Shown in pieces: positions 1-9,167 of a DNA stretch of 29,013 nt (its first letter is position 1; each line of letters starts with the position of its first letter). The stretch comes from Dimargaris cristalligena (taxonomy: Eukaryota; Kickxellomycota; Dimargaritomycetes; Dimargaritales; Dimargaritaceae), in the NCBI GenBank assembly GCA_027576995.1, contig JANBQC010000352.1, forward strand, positions 1 to 29,013, read 5' to 3'. The notes beneath the pieces are model-generated. The model was not told the DNA's origin. It saw only the letters and a list, made by a program, of their open reading frames with translations, and made no database searches. The position numbers and the translations under genes were made by a program.

Positions 1-126
1 TGTTCTTCATCTTCCTAAACTAAAAATAGTTTGGCCGGGATATACTATTAGAGATTAAGCAGGCCCGGCCACAACATCGGCCTGCCCTTGGAATATTGGT
101 TAGAACCTTGTTGGATTAGGTTCAAA

Positions 127-579
127 TTATGCCACGTATGTCTTCTTACAAACCATGCTGGCCGTCCCAATAAAACTATCCATAATTAAAGCCATACAAC
201 ACATCATTATAGGTCTATTCTGATTTATCGCTAGGAATCTCGCAGTCTCCGGATCCAGTTGTTCCTCTTGGTCGTCTGAGCGAAATTCGCCCTCATGATC
301 TATAAGTCCGAGCAAATGGGCCAAATTTTGGCATTGGTCCTTGAGGCCAGCTCTCTGTTCTCTAGTGAGTTCCACTTGTCCGGGTTTCATATTTCTATAG
401 GCGTCAGAAAAACTGCTGTTAAGCTTTTCCAATAATGGATCGTACCGAGTGGTGGTGGACTGCTCCGCATTGGCGGGCAGGTAGCGTGAAGAGTTCGAGG
501 GAGAGCGGTCAATGGGTTGGGCAATAACGGCGCATCCTAAAACCAGGAGGAGCCCTGGGACTACGGAGATGAAGCGCAT
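127..579 (-). CDS. Small secreted protein, 150 aa, unknown function
   Basis: Single-exon reading frame of 150 codons plus stop. The start chosen is the ATG at 579 because it begins directly with a secretion signal: MRF, then a hydrophobic stretch (residues about 5-18) ending in a small-residue cleavage site near residue 20. The frame stays open upstream to 714 but only through an AT-repeat that would encode Tyr-Ile repeats, so I treat that part as 5' leader. The mature part begins polar and Ser/Asn-rich, with two N-glycosylation sequons (NSS near residues 29-31 and 54-56). It ends in a hydrophobic segment with four cysteines (one in a QCQN context, an adjacent CC pair, and one in VCKK). The cysteine pattern is not that of a hydrophobin. 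I recognise no family. It could be a cell-surface or secreted effector-like protein; the secretion call is fairly sure, the function unknown. Confidence 0.6.
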   Translation of the reverse strand: MRFISVVPGLLLVLGCAVIAQPIDRSPSNSSRYLPANAEQSTTTRYDPLLEKLNSSFSDAYRNMKPGQVELTREQRAGLKDQCQNLAHLLGLIDHEGEFRSDDQEEQLDPETARFLAINQNRPIMMCCMALIMDSFIGTASMVCKKTYVA

Positions 580-681
580 GGTGTTTAGTTGGGGAGGCGG
601 TAAGAAATAGGGGAATAGACTCAAAAATAGATAGGATGTCGATGTAAGGGTAATGGATAGTAAAAAGTTCCGCTGGGATAC

Positions 682-704
682 ATATATATATATATATATA
701 TATA
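682..704. repeat. (AT)n microsatellite upstream of the secreted-protein gene
   Basis: Uninterrupted AT dinucleotide run about 100 bp upstream of the start codon of the minus-strand gene at 127-579. It might double as a TATA-like element for that gene, which is inference only. Confidence 0.85.
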
Positions 705-1347
705 ATTCGATCATGATTTTTCTCGAGAGGGGGGGCAGGGGGTGGTATTATATAGGAGTGCGCGCCGAAATCCCCACCCGTCGATATCTTCATAATATCA
801 TGTTTCTATTCAGTGACCTAATTGATAGTATCGCCCTTTCCTTCTCTTATCCTCTCCCCTTATTCCCGCAGTGCCAATGTGCAATTTAATTCATTGATAG
901 TGGCTTAGATCTTGGAACAGCCAGGGCCCATCAAGCATTGGTCCAATTGTGATTTGGAATGCACCTGTAGTACCGTAGAAGGGGTACGGGAACGTTGGGT
1001 GCCTCACCTTCTATCTAAAGCACCCCCCCTCCCCTTTGTCTTTGGGCATTATGCAAGAATCCTCTGTCTGGAAATCGCAACCTTACCGTCTCCCAATCTC
1101 GAGACCGTGTAACCACCTGACGATAAACCAATGAATGGGCATGTAGGACTTCCTCCCCTCCTCTCAGTTCCCGACTTCTAATCGTCTCCATCTGCCACTG
1201 GGGTACACCCAAGACATATATCATGTCCATCGGCCGTTGGAGCTCCGAACTCCAATATAATGAAGATCCTTTTGCACCCCCTAATTGTTACCCTTTCCTG
1301 TATTATATAATTTGCGAGGGACGGAGAAATAGGCATAGTGTTTTTTA

Positions 1348-1348
1348 A

Positions 1349-1379
<31 letters not shown>
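1348..1379. repeat. (TAA)n trinucleotide microsatellite
   Basis: About ten tandem TAA/AAT units in non-coding sequence. Similar AAT runs occur at 5760-5783 and, in translated form, inside the Ubp8 gene. Confidence 0.9.
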
Positions 1380-1580
1380 TGCGGATAATGGGAGTGGAAA
1401 AGGACGAGCATTTCCCCATTATTGAGCCGTTAAACGGCTAAAAGATTCCCGCAATTTTAATTTTTAATATATATATATATATATATCAACTGTATAACCA
1501 GGTTACACGGCAAAAAACAGGTGATGGTTCTGCCATGCTTTCGGGGTATAGTGGCCGACTATTATCGTGTACCCCCTCCC

Positions 1581-1619
1581 CACACACACACACACACATA
1601 CACAAACTCGCGCGCGCGC
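1581..1619. repeat. (CA)n followed by (CG)n dinucleotide repeats
   Basis: A CA run (1581-1598) is followed within about ten bases by an alternating CG run (1609-1619). Alternating purine-pyrimidine tracts of this kind are Z-DNA-prone in principle. They lie in gene-free sequence. Confidence 0.85.
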
Positions 1620-2640
1620 AGCCGGATGATACTTCATTACTTACATTTTAGCCTAGTTACCTTTTTGAATAGAAACGGGTGAGCGAATGACATTGCTATA
1701 ATAGACGAATGTACTTTGGGACCATCACCTCTCCCTCCACCCCTATATCCCACATAAGAGAAACATGGAGCTAATAGGCTACTTGGTCAGTTGCGGTTCG
1801 GTTGAGTTAGTGACCCCCCCCCCCCCGGAACTAACTGGCTTAGACTCGACCAACTCAATAGGGTGTTTACGAGAGTCGGAACTATTCAAGGCAGCTCACT
1901 GGTGTACATTTTCGCACAAGTGTACCTCGCCCACGTAGAAAAGATAGCATGGGGGAGAGAGAGGTCCAGCCTGGCTGTATCGCAACAGGTCCTCTTAATT
2001 TGGTGAAACCTATTTTAACGGTTGACAACCATGAGCCCCGTCTATTTTACCATTAGCTATTCAAGGATAGTCCTATACACCTGCGCTGAATTACACTCTT
2101 GTAAAAAACCCCCGAATTTAGCCGTATGAGTGAGACAGTATTCCAAAATATATACAAAAGCTATATCGGAGCAACGTGTGGCTTGAGCGGGGATAGTTGT
2201 TTACTTAAATACATGGCGGTTCGAAGGAACGGCCAATATCATTGGTAAGCGCATGTCAACGAATTTATTCATTTAAAATGCACTAAGGCTTATATTGGCC
2301 AATGTACTTTTGTGGTGTTAACGAAGCTATATAGTCAACCGGGGTAAGTCAGTCGGGGGGCAGAGAGAAAACGAGGTGAACCGTCGTTAGGATCAGACAA
2401 TTCAGTTTTGCCCAGGCAGAGTAGGCGAACAAAAAAAAACTTGTGGATGGGGAGAGACAGTGAAGGCGAGTGTGGCCGCTGCTAAATACGGGGAGGTGCC
2501 ATGCGTACTCTTTCGAGAGTTGTCAGTCAGAAAAATAAAACTATAAAAATAAATAAATGGACATGTTATCTACGGAAGCCGAGGGGGGGGCATAGAATGG
2601 TTTGATCACCCAAGGATAGCCCCACAACTACAACCTACGG

Positions 2641-4486
2641 TTAAAGCTGTTTACCCAGTTCCACCTTTTGGCGAATGACATTTTCAGCCCGGTAGATGAA
2701 GGCGTCGACAATCCCGGCGACGGTGAAAATACCCCCCACAATGGCGCACAGACTGGTCAAGAAGTGGGAAAGGGATTTACGATGCTCGGTATAAATGACC
2801 CGCATAGGCGAAATTTCAAAGTTGAAGAATAGGCCTAGGGTAAATATGGGAGTAGAGAAAACACACACGCGTATATATGTATGGACGGTAGGTTAGTAAA
2901 AGTAAATGGCTCATAGTAAGGCCTAGAGGTATGGCCAACTATAGAAGTATTTGATGCGCACAAATGAATTATAACTAGAGGGCCTTACCGGTGTTTCCTT
3001 GGCTTAGAAAGCCCGAAACCATCTGTTTGGCATGTTCTGTAACGGAGTACTGGTTAGAGATAATGCTGGGTTGGGATAGGTAATGGATTTCTGTTCCAAC
3101 CACCTTCAAGAAGTACTGGTATTGCAGGTCGCCTGAGTAGAATATACATATAACCAGTCAGGACGCAGCCATGTATGGGTGAATTCGATGGCATATGATA
3201 GGAGAAGGGACGAGAGCGAGCGTTATATAGCGGTTAGATGAGCTCGAAGTATTTAACCAAGTGGAGGGGATGGGTAAGAGTGGGTGGGTAAAGCTTGCTG
3301 GGATGAGTGTGAGTGAGTGAGTGGGTGAGCGAAACCTAAATATAGGAGGGGGTGAATATACTTACGAACGGGGGCGACCTTGCCGGCGCCATCCAAGGGA
3401 TTCACCATGTTCGGGTATTTCGTGCCAAACGATAAATGGTTGATTGTATGGGTAAAGTCGTAATCCTCGGGCATGTACGAATAAATGGCGTGGATGTGAA
3501 TATTGTTGTGGAGGGCACTCTGGCCGGCCATGATATGGAAGTTGCCCGACACTTTGTTCACCTCAATGAACCCGTGGATGGTGCAGCCTTCCTTGTTCTG
3601 CTTGGCCAGGTTTTCCTTCCAGTGTTCCCGCACGCATTGCTCAAAGTCGTCCGGGTTGGCGAAGGCCCAGCCCAATGCACTGTAGGCCCGGCGAACGTCA
3701 TCGCACGTGTTACAGCATTTACCACCGCTGGGGGAGGTGCCGCCGTAACAGCTACCACAGTAGGGCACAGCGGGGGTGTTGGCGGCGGTTCCTTGGCCGT
3801 CCGCCTGGGTGGCCGCTGCTCCAGCTCCAGCGGGCGTAGTAGTACTACCCGAGGGATGACCATTGGCCAGGGCCTTGCCCAATTTCTCGATTTTCTGCAT
3901 ACCCCGGTGGGTTTCCCGCATCTCGTCGATGGGATTGCCCAGCGTATCCAAACGCACCTTGTAAATATCGTGATCGACGCTCACCTGCTGCTCGCCCGTG
4001 GCATCCATGACATCCAGGTTGAGTAGGAAACACGGCGCATGCGGGAAAGTGATGTTCAGGTTAATGGTCATTTTTTCACCCCGGGTCTTGTCCACGGTCA
4101 GCTCGGGCCTAAGGTCCACCGAGCAGTAGTCCATGAATTCGGAGAGCAGGAGGGTGAGAATGATGGCCGCACTGATAAGGGTGACTAGAGTAATAAAGAA
4201 GGGGGAGGGAGTGTGGTGGGGGGGCGGGGTTAACAAATAAAATTACAGGTATAGTTATCGGTCTAAAGGATAGGAAGGGGGTGCCGCCAATGGGTTCGGA
4301 CCCCATGCATGGGCTAACTAGGAAGTTTTCCCCATCGGGTGGACCCTGTGCATGGGTGGGTAGGCCTATCAAACTACACCTACCAGTGGCACCGGAAATG
4401 GTCTTGATGCTGAAGTCGTCCAGGGTTTTCGCGTAGGCATCGAGGTTGCGTAAGCGATGGCTTAGGGTATTCGCATTTCTCGCCAT
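2641..4486 (-). CDS. ERV46: Erv46/ERGIC3-type COPII vesicle cargo receptor
   Basis: Four exons on the minus strand: 4384-4486, 3366-4184, 2989-3132 and 2641-2834, all junctions in phase 1, giving 419 aa. The family forms the Erv41-Erv46 complex cycling between ER and Golgi in COPII and COPI vesicles. Visible features: cytosolic N-terminus with LDAYAKTLDDF; first membrane helix at about residues 35-51, created by the exon 1-2 junction (SGAT-V-TLISAA); luminal cysteine cluster CGSCYG...KCCNTC at about 177-195; family landmarks GWAFANP, GFIEVNKVSGNFH and HLSFG; and a C-terminal helix at about 380-403 (HFLTSLCAIVGG) followed by a short basic tail ending KQL. Length is close to the family norm. 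One oddity is an Ala/Gly/Thr-rich insertion at about 141-174 just before the cysteine cluster. The start at 4486 gives the canonical N-terminus. Identity is very secure; exact splice sites are inferred. Confidence 0.95.
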
Positions 4487-5439
4487 GGTTATGTTACGGT
4501 CGCGGTTTAAATTCGAGGGCGGGAGGGACAATGCGGGGTTGGTGTGCGTGGGGATGTGTCAATGGAAACTGACGGTAGATTGAATGAAATGGGACGTGCG
4601 TATCGGTCGGTTATGGAATAAGAAGCGGCCCAAAAGTGGTAGTATTTAAATGAAAGAGAAGGGAGTAGCGACAGTCCCGCTTCGGTAGAGGAGGATATAT
4701 AATATATACGAAAGTGAGGTGGAGTGGATGCTGTGGGGGAGTGCAAAAAAAATATTCATCACTATGGCTTCAAGCGGGAGTGGGAGCGGGCATCGGGGAG
4801 GAAAGGAGAGGAGAGGTATAGAAAGCGAAGCGGGACGAAGATAAAGGAAGGTGAAAAGAAACCCCAGGGCGAAGAACAAAGGCATACGGCCATAATGAAG
4901 GCGAGAGGGGGTTGGGTCTGGGCGGCCTTTCCCCCCCATTAATCATCATAGATTCCTTTAGTAGATGGGTACACCCACCCAAATCACCCCTATTATGCAG
5001 AGCAACCACACAATTTATCACTAAAGAATAGTCCATACAGGCGAAGCCTACACTTCTTCTATTGCAGCCGGCTCAGAATACATACATAAATCTATAAATA
5101 CACGCACATGGCAAGGATGAGAAAACGGTGGTGGTCCACGTATTCGTTCGTGAATGGTGCAATGATATAATATCCCGGGAGTTCAATTGAGCGATGTTAT
5201 AAAAGCCAATCCCGGATTTGCCATAGATACAGGCCACCGCCATTGGTATCTAACATTACATAGCATCGCCAATTCAACCATCCCCAATTACATGTCAACG
5301 AAGGCGGCAAGCCTCTCACCAAATAAAGAAAAGCTTTAAATTAACCATAAGCCATGCGCTCATTAATAAAAATACAAATAAGAATGGGCCAGAATAGCGG
5401 GTATAAAAAACAAGGGTCGCGAGTATAAATATAAATTGC
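4487..5439. other. Upstream region of ERV46, no supported gene
   Basis: Purine-rich on the plus strand from about 4640 to 4890, so pyrimidine-rich on the strand ERV46 is read from. It contains an AT-rich TATA-like stretch near 4693-4709, about 210 bp before the ERV46 start codon. ORFs here are short and compositionally biased. From about 4950 to 5439 the sequence is plain AT-rich intergenic DNA leading to the 3' end of the elongin A gene. Confidence 0.5.
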
Positions 5440-7315
5440 CTAGGAGCCACCAGGCCGTTTTGCGACTTTGGTTCCTCGAAGGGGTCGTATTGGCGAGCTG
5501 CTTCGGATATCGTCCCAGAAACTAGAACTAGGGGTAGAGGTGGAGGTAGACGGCTTGGGGGCCGTTTTGGGAGGGCTCGGCTGGATCAATGGGGGTGATG
5601 GTTTGGGCGGAGTTGACGTTGACGAGGCCGGTTTATAGGCCGGAGCCGAATAGGGGGGCGGCGGTGCCCGTCGAGGGGGAATGGCAAGGGGGCATCTAGG
5701 TGCTGCCCGGATCGGATTAACCATTCGGGCCGCCCTGTAAATAATCGACCGAATTGACGATAATAATAATAATAATAATAATACGGCAAAAATAGATTAG
5801 TGGAAGCACATAAGGCCCGGTTCAAAAAGGTCGGCCATCTTTCAAACCATTTCTACCACCCCACCATTATTAGCATCCCAAAGAATGAACGGACCACATT
5901 TCAATAAATACTAGAAAGCCAAGGATGGTTAAACTACTTACAATGAGCGGGCCTCGAGTCGGGACTTTTCCATCAATGATAAAACTATTAGGGTCAAAGG
6001 AGACAGTTAGTATATCTATAGTTCCTAATAGTTGGTCTACTTGGCCTTAAAACCTAGATTACAATAGACTGCCTGGTTATTTGGCCGTTTAGCCCGAACT
6101 ACCACTATGGACCCACCTTTTTTGGGCCCGTATGAATTCGAGGGCCGGGTTTGCTTGATATACAAATGGGGCGACGCGGTCGTTACCACTAATTTACGGG
6201 CTTGCCGCTGGTTTTCAAGATTTAGGTAGGCCCCCCGAACCCGAGCCGTCGCCCGTTGGAGTTTAAGCTCCCTTTCCCGTTCGCAATTCTGCACCGGATT
6301 GGGGGGATATATTGGGGAAAACGAGTAGTAGCATAGGCGTGCGGGATGAAGAATAGTCCACATTTATATATTAATGCATGAGTGTATGTCACCAAGGCAA
6401 GGATTGAAGGATATCCAGTAATAAATTAGAAATTTAAAGGAATATTTACCTCATAGAGTTGTCGCCAGTTTTCGTCGGGACCGGGCTCGACTTCAGTTGG
6501 CCGGGAATTGCGCCGTAAAAGATCTTTACAGAGAACAGCCCATAAATCTGCGCTTGTCAAGAATTTGCATTGAGTCGGAGTAAAAAATAAGAAACTTAAT
6601 TTAGTTTAAAAGTGGATCGGCAAAGGGGGGGAAAAGGATAGAATGGGTGTTCAGTCAAGAGACCAACTCGCCGATATCCAAAGTAGGGGGGATCGGGAAG
6701 GGAATGCCGACTTACCGTTTGTTGCGCTTTGGAAGCGCTATACTCGAGATGTGCCACAGTCCAATATATAAACGGTATGCAATGATTAATAGGCCGTATG
6801 TCCATGAGATAATGTAGCACCGTGCCTTGACAGAGGGGACGGATCATAGTAACACGGTGGGGAGGCGAGGTACCAATCTACCCATTCCGTAGAGCAAATG
6901 ATCCTAGGGACAGCAAAAAACCTACCGGATTAAAACTTTCAATCTTTTGAAGTTGGGCCCCATTACAAATGCGAAGGGCCGGTTCGATTAGCCGGAATGG
7001 TATATCCCCTACATCTTCCACATCTAACCGATATTGAATTTTTTTAAAAAAAACCCCTTATTTAAGGAACATGGCATTAGTGTGAAGTAGTCACAGAGTC
7101 CACGGGGGGAAACCTCCGCAGCACACATTTTCCATGGGCTTGGTTGGCTTGTTAAAGCATGCATAAAAGAGAGAGGTGAGTCCAACAATATATCATATAT
7201 GGGTATTTCTATTTACAAAAAGTGGCCGTGACTTACAGTCGATGTTCCGGGTCAAGGTGCGAATGCAGAGCTGCTGTAAACTAGGGAAGGTTGGGGTTGA
7301 GTTACACCGGCCCAT
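5440..7315 (-). CDS. ELA1: Elongin A (RNA polymerase II transcription factor SIII subunit A)
   Basis: Six exons on the minus strand: 7237-7315, 6926-7023, 6882-6903, 6450-6547, 6164-6288 and 5440-5734, giving about 238 aa. Elongin A pairs with elongin C. In yeast the Ela1-Elc1-Cul3 ligase ubiquitinates stalled Rpb1, and in animals it also stimulates elongation. The N-terminus has LQQLCIRTLTRNID (the elongin C-binding, BC-box-like region), then YVEDVGDIPFRLIEPALRIC at about residues 27-46, QLQKIESFNP ending at 59, D-LWAVLCKDLL at 67-77 and ENWRQLYE at 92-99, followed by a charged helix. This motif order is diagnostic. The 22-nt exon 3 supplies DHLLYGM and restores phase. The C-terminus is less sure: splicing at a GTATAT donor (6163) joins a Pro/Ser-rich last exon, but reading through would instead stop at 6037 (182 aa). 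An in-frame upstream ATG at 7420 is possible. Confidence 0.85.
5760..5783. repeat. (AAT)n microsatellite in the last elongin A intron
   Basis: Seven to eight AAT/TAA units, lying about 25-50 bp upstream (minus strand) of the acceptor proposed for the final elongin A exon. Confidence 0.85.
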
Positions 7316-9167
7316 GGAGGGACTTGGCTTGCCTATGGGACGTGGTACCCGGGGTAGGCCCTCCGTACACGGGGGAGACGGCTGGGTCGAATTCGGGGTT
7401 GTGGTTGGCAAATCGGACATTCGTTGTGGGCGGGAGGGAAGTGAAGGTGAGAGTGAGAGGGAGGGTGAGTGAATGAAGAAGAATCACCTAGACAGGGGAT
7501 TGTGTAGAGTAAGTCAGTCAGTGGGTAGTCCAAACGTTAACAACGGCCCAAGGGTCACGAGAGAGTGAGATTAAGCGTAGAAGGGAGGGAGGGATAAGGA
7601 ATCACACCAACACCAAAGTGACCTCTCAATGACAAACTGAAAAGAATTCAAGTAAAACTAGGCGACCAAAAGGAAGTCCATTTGGAAGGGCACTGAATGT
7701 GGGCTCTCCTCCATCGAGCAGCCGATTCGCGCCAACGACAATGCTCCGTTTAGCGAAGACTCCCCCTCCTTTCTTTTCTCCACTGCCAAGTTGGGTTGCT
7801 GATGTATCCAGTAGAGCAGAGGAGGGAGGGGGTTTTGGGTGCCTTGGCAGCAAACAATGGAAATTGGCAGTGAATTGGATCCTGCGTAGGCCAATCCAGA
7901 TGCCCAAAGGAAGTATTAATTGCCGCCGCGAACAGTGTCGAATGAATAGAATATAATATATTGTTGTAGAAACCCATTATTTTCATTCCAATCCATCACT
8001 TCAATCATTTCTAAACCCTAACTATACACTGGCTCCACGCCAAATGCTAATTAACCCCCATCAAAGTACTCTGACCGGGTGGTGCGATTGGTTAATGCTA
8101 AACTATTGATTTTATTACCAGGAAATTGCCCGGAAACTGAACGCCCAGCTATTTCTAACTGGGTACTACTGTTAACTTTTGCCCATAATGTGTAGATATA
8201 AAGTAGGACGAGGTAGTATATATATATCGATAAAAGTATGTATAAAGCAAAGTAATAAAAATACGAAATAAAAAACTGATACCGATGGAACTGATGTCTG
8301 CAGAAAACGATGAAAGAAAAGAAAAAAACAGCAAGGTAATGCGAGTGCAACGGAAGGTATGTATCATGTAGCTAAAATAATAATAAAAGATATGATAATT
8401 AAGGGGAAAAACAAAGTAAAAAGAGGTAAGGGAGGATGGGATTGGAAACATAGTCAGAAACCCCCCGAAAGCCATGATGGGTGTGAGCTATTGAATCCGG
8501 AAAAGTCTAGCCGCTATGGCCCAGTTGACCTCTCAGCTTTATGGGTAAATAATGACTTTACAAGCAATAAAGGGCTGCACACAAAAGGAACTTGGCCCAA
8601 TGATGGGTAGAGTATACACGCACAAACATACATACATACATACATATATATATATATATAGAATGTCCAGTAAAGTTAGTGGAGGGATGATCAAGTGTAG
8701 GATACAAACAATGAAAACCAAACAGGAGGAAACTGACTTAGATGCCTCGAATCACCGAGGGAATAGAAAAAAATGGAACAATCGAAGCATCAACAAGACA
8801 TAGCTCATTATGGGGTTAGATACGTTCAAATATCGGGGAAAAGTTCACCCTGCGCATCCTACTTCCAGGTTGACACCAAAAGGCGGATGTAAAACAGGAT
8901 CATATATGCCGGCGAACACAGCATCAACCAACAAAGCACGTTAGTTTGCCAACCAGCCTCACGTCATTCAAAACGCGTCCGGACCAGCGCATTCCCCCGC
9001 AACCCAATACCTAGCCGCAAGGGGAAACAATACACCAGGGGTTTAAAGGTATACTTATGTATGTGTTTGTGTGTGTGTGCGTGTGGTTAAGAGAAGTGGA
9101 AGACAATGCACTCGACCAAACAACTGTATTACATAAGCGAAATGAGGTCGGAAGAAAGGGCGGGTGC
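7316..9167. other. Intergenic region between elongin A and the DUF2408 gene
   Basis: About 1.85 kb. The first part (7430-7600) is purine-rich on plus, that is pyrimidine-rich on the elongin A coding strand, and probably contains its promoter. At 7626-7990 several overlapping short frames are open on both strands, none recognisable. From 8050 to 8810 the DNA is AT-rich, with (CATA)n then (TA)n at 8627-8660. A minus-strand frame ending near 8051 (GRSVSGQFPGNK...TTRSEYFDGG) could be a terminal exon, but I found no partner exon. A (GT)n run lies at 9062-9085. Confidence 0.5.
8627..8660. repeat. (CATA)n / (TA)n compound microsatellite
   Basis: Five CATA units run directly into eight TA units, in non-coding sequence. 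Confidence 0.85.

Larger units (their letters stand above)
715..2640. other. Intergenic region, no supported gene
   Basis: About 1.9 kb between the secreted-protein gene and the 3' end of the Erv46 gene. Only short ORFs occur, none with recognisable domains. It holds a concentration of simple repeats: (TAA)n at 1348-1379, (AT)n at 1467-1486, (CA)n at 1581-1598, alternating CG at 1609-1619, a run of 13 C at 1814-1826 and a G-run near 2583. Around the C-run there is partial inverted symmetry (GTTAGT before it, ACTAAC after it). Confidence 0.6.

Noticed and set aside
1348..1486. Tandem repeats considered as a CRISPR or satellite array
   Set aside because: They are simple di- and trinucleotide microsatellites with no spacer structure, in a eukaryotic context.
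3436..4026. 196-codon plus-strand open frame
   Set aside because: Lies antisense to the large second exon of Erv46, whose family identity is certain. Its composition is that of a shadow frame.
4290..4304. GGGTTCGGACCC, resembling a tRNA B box
   Set aside because: No matching A box or acceptor stem at the right distance. It lies inside an Erv46 intron. No other convincing tRNA was found.
6596..6847. 83-codon minus-strand frame within the elongin A gene
   Set aside because: It does not resemble elongin A. The flanking motifs join at the right spacing through the 22-nt exon instead, so this is intron.
7626..7990. Overlapping open frames on both strands considered as a transposon fragment
   Set aside because: No transposase, reverse transcriptase or integrase motif, no terminal repeats and no second copy in the window.
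8051..8170. Minus-strand frame ending TTRSEYFDGG considered as a last exon
   Set aside because: An acceptor is possible, but no upstream exon in a matching phase with recognisable content was found, so it was not annotated as a gene.
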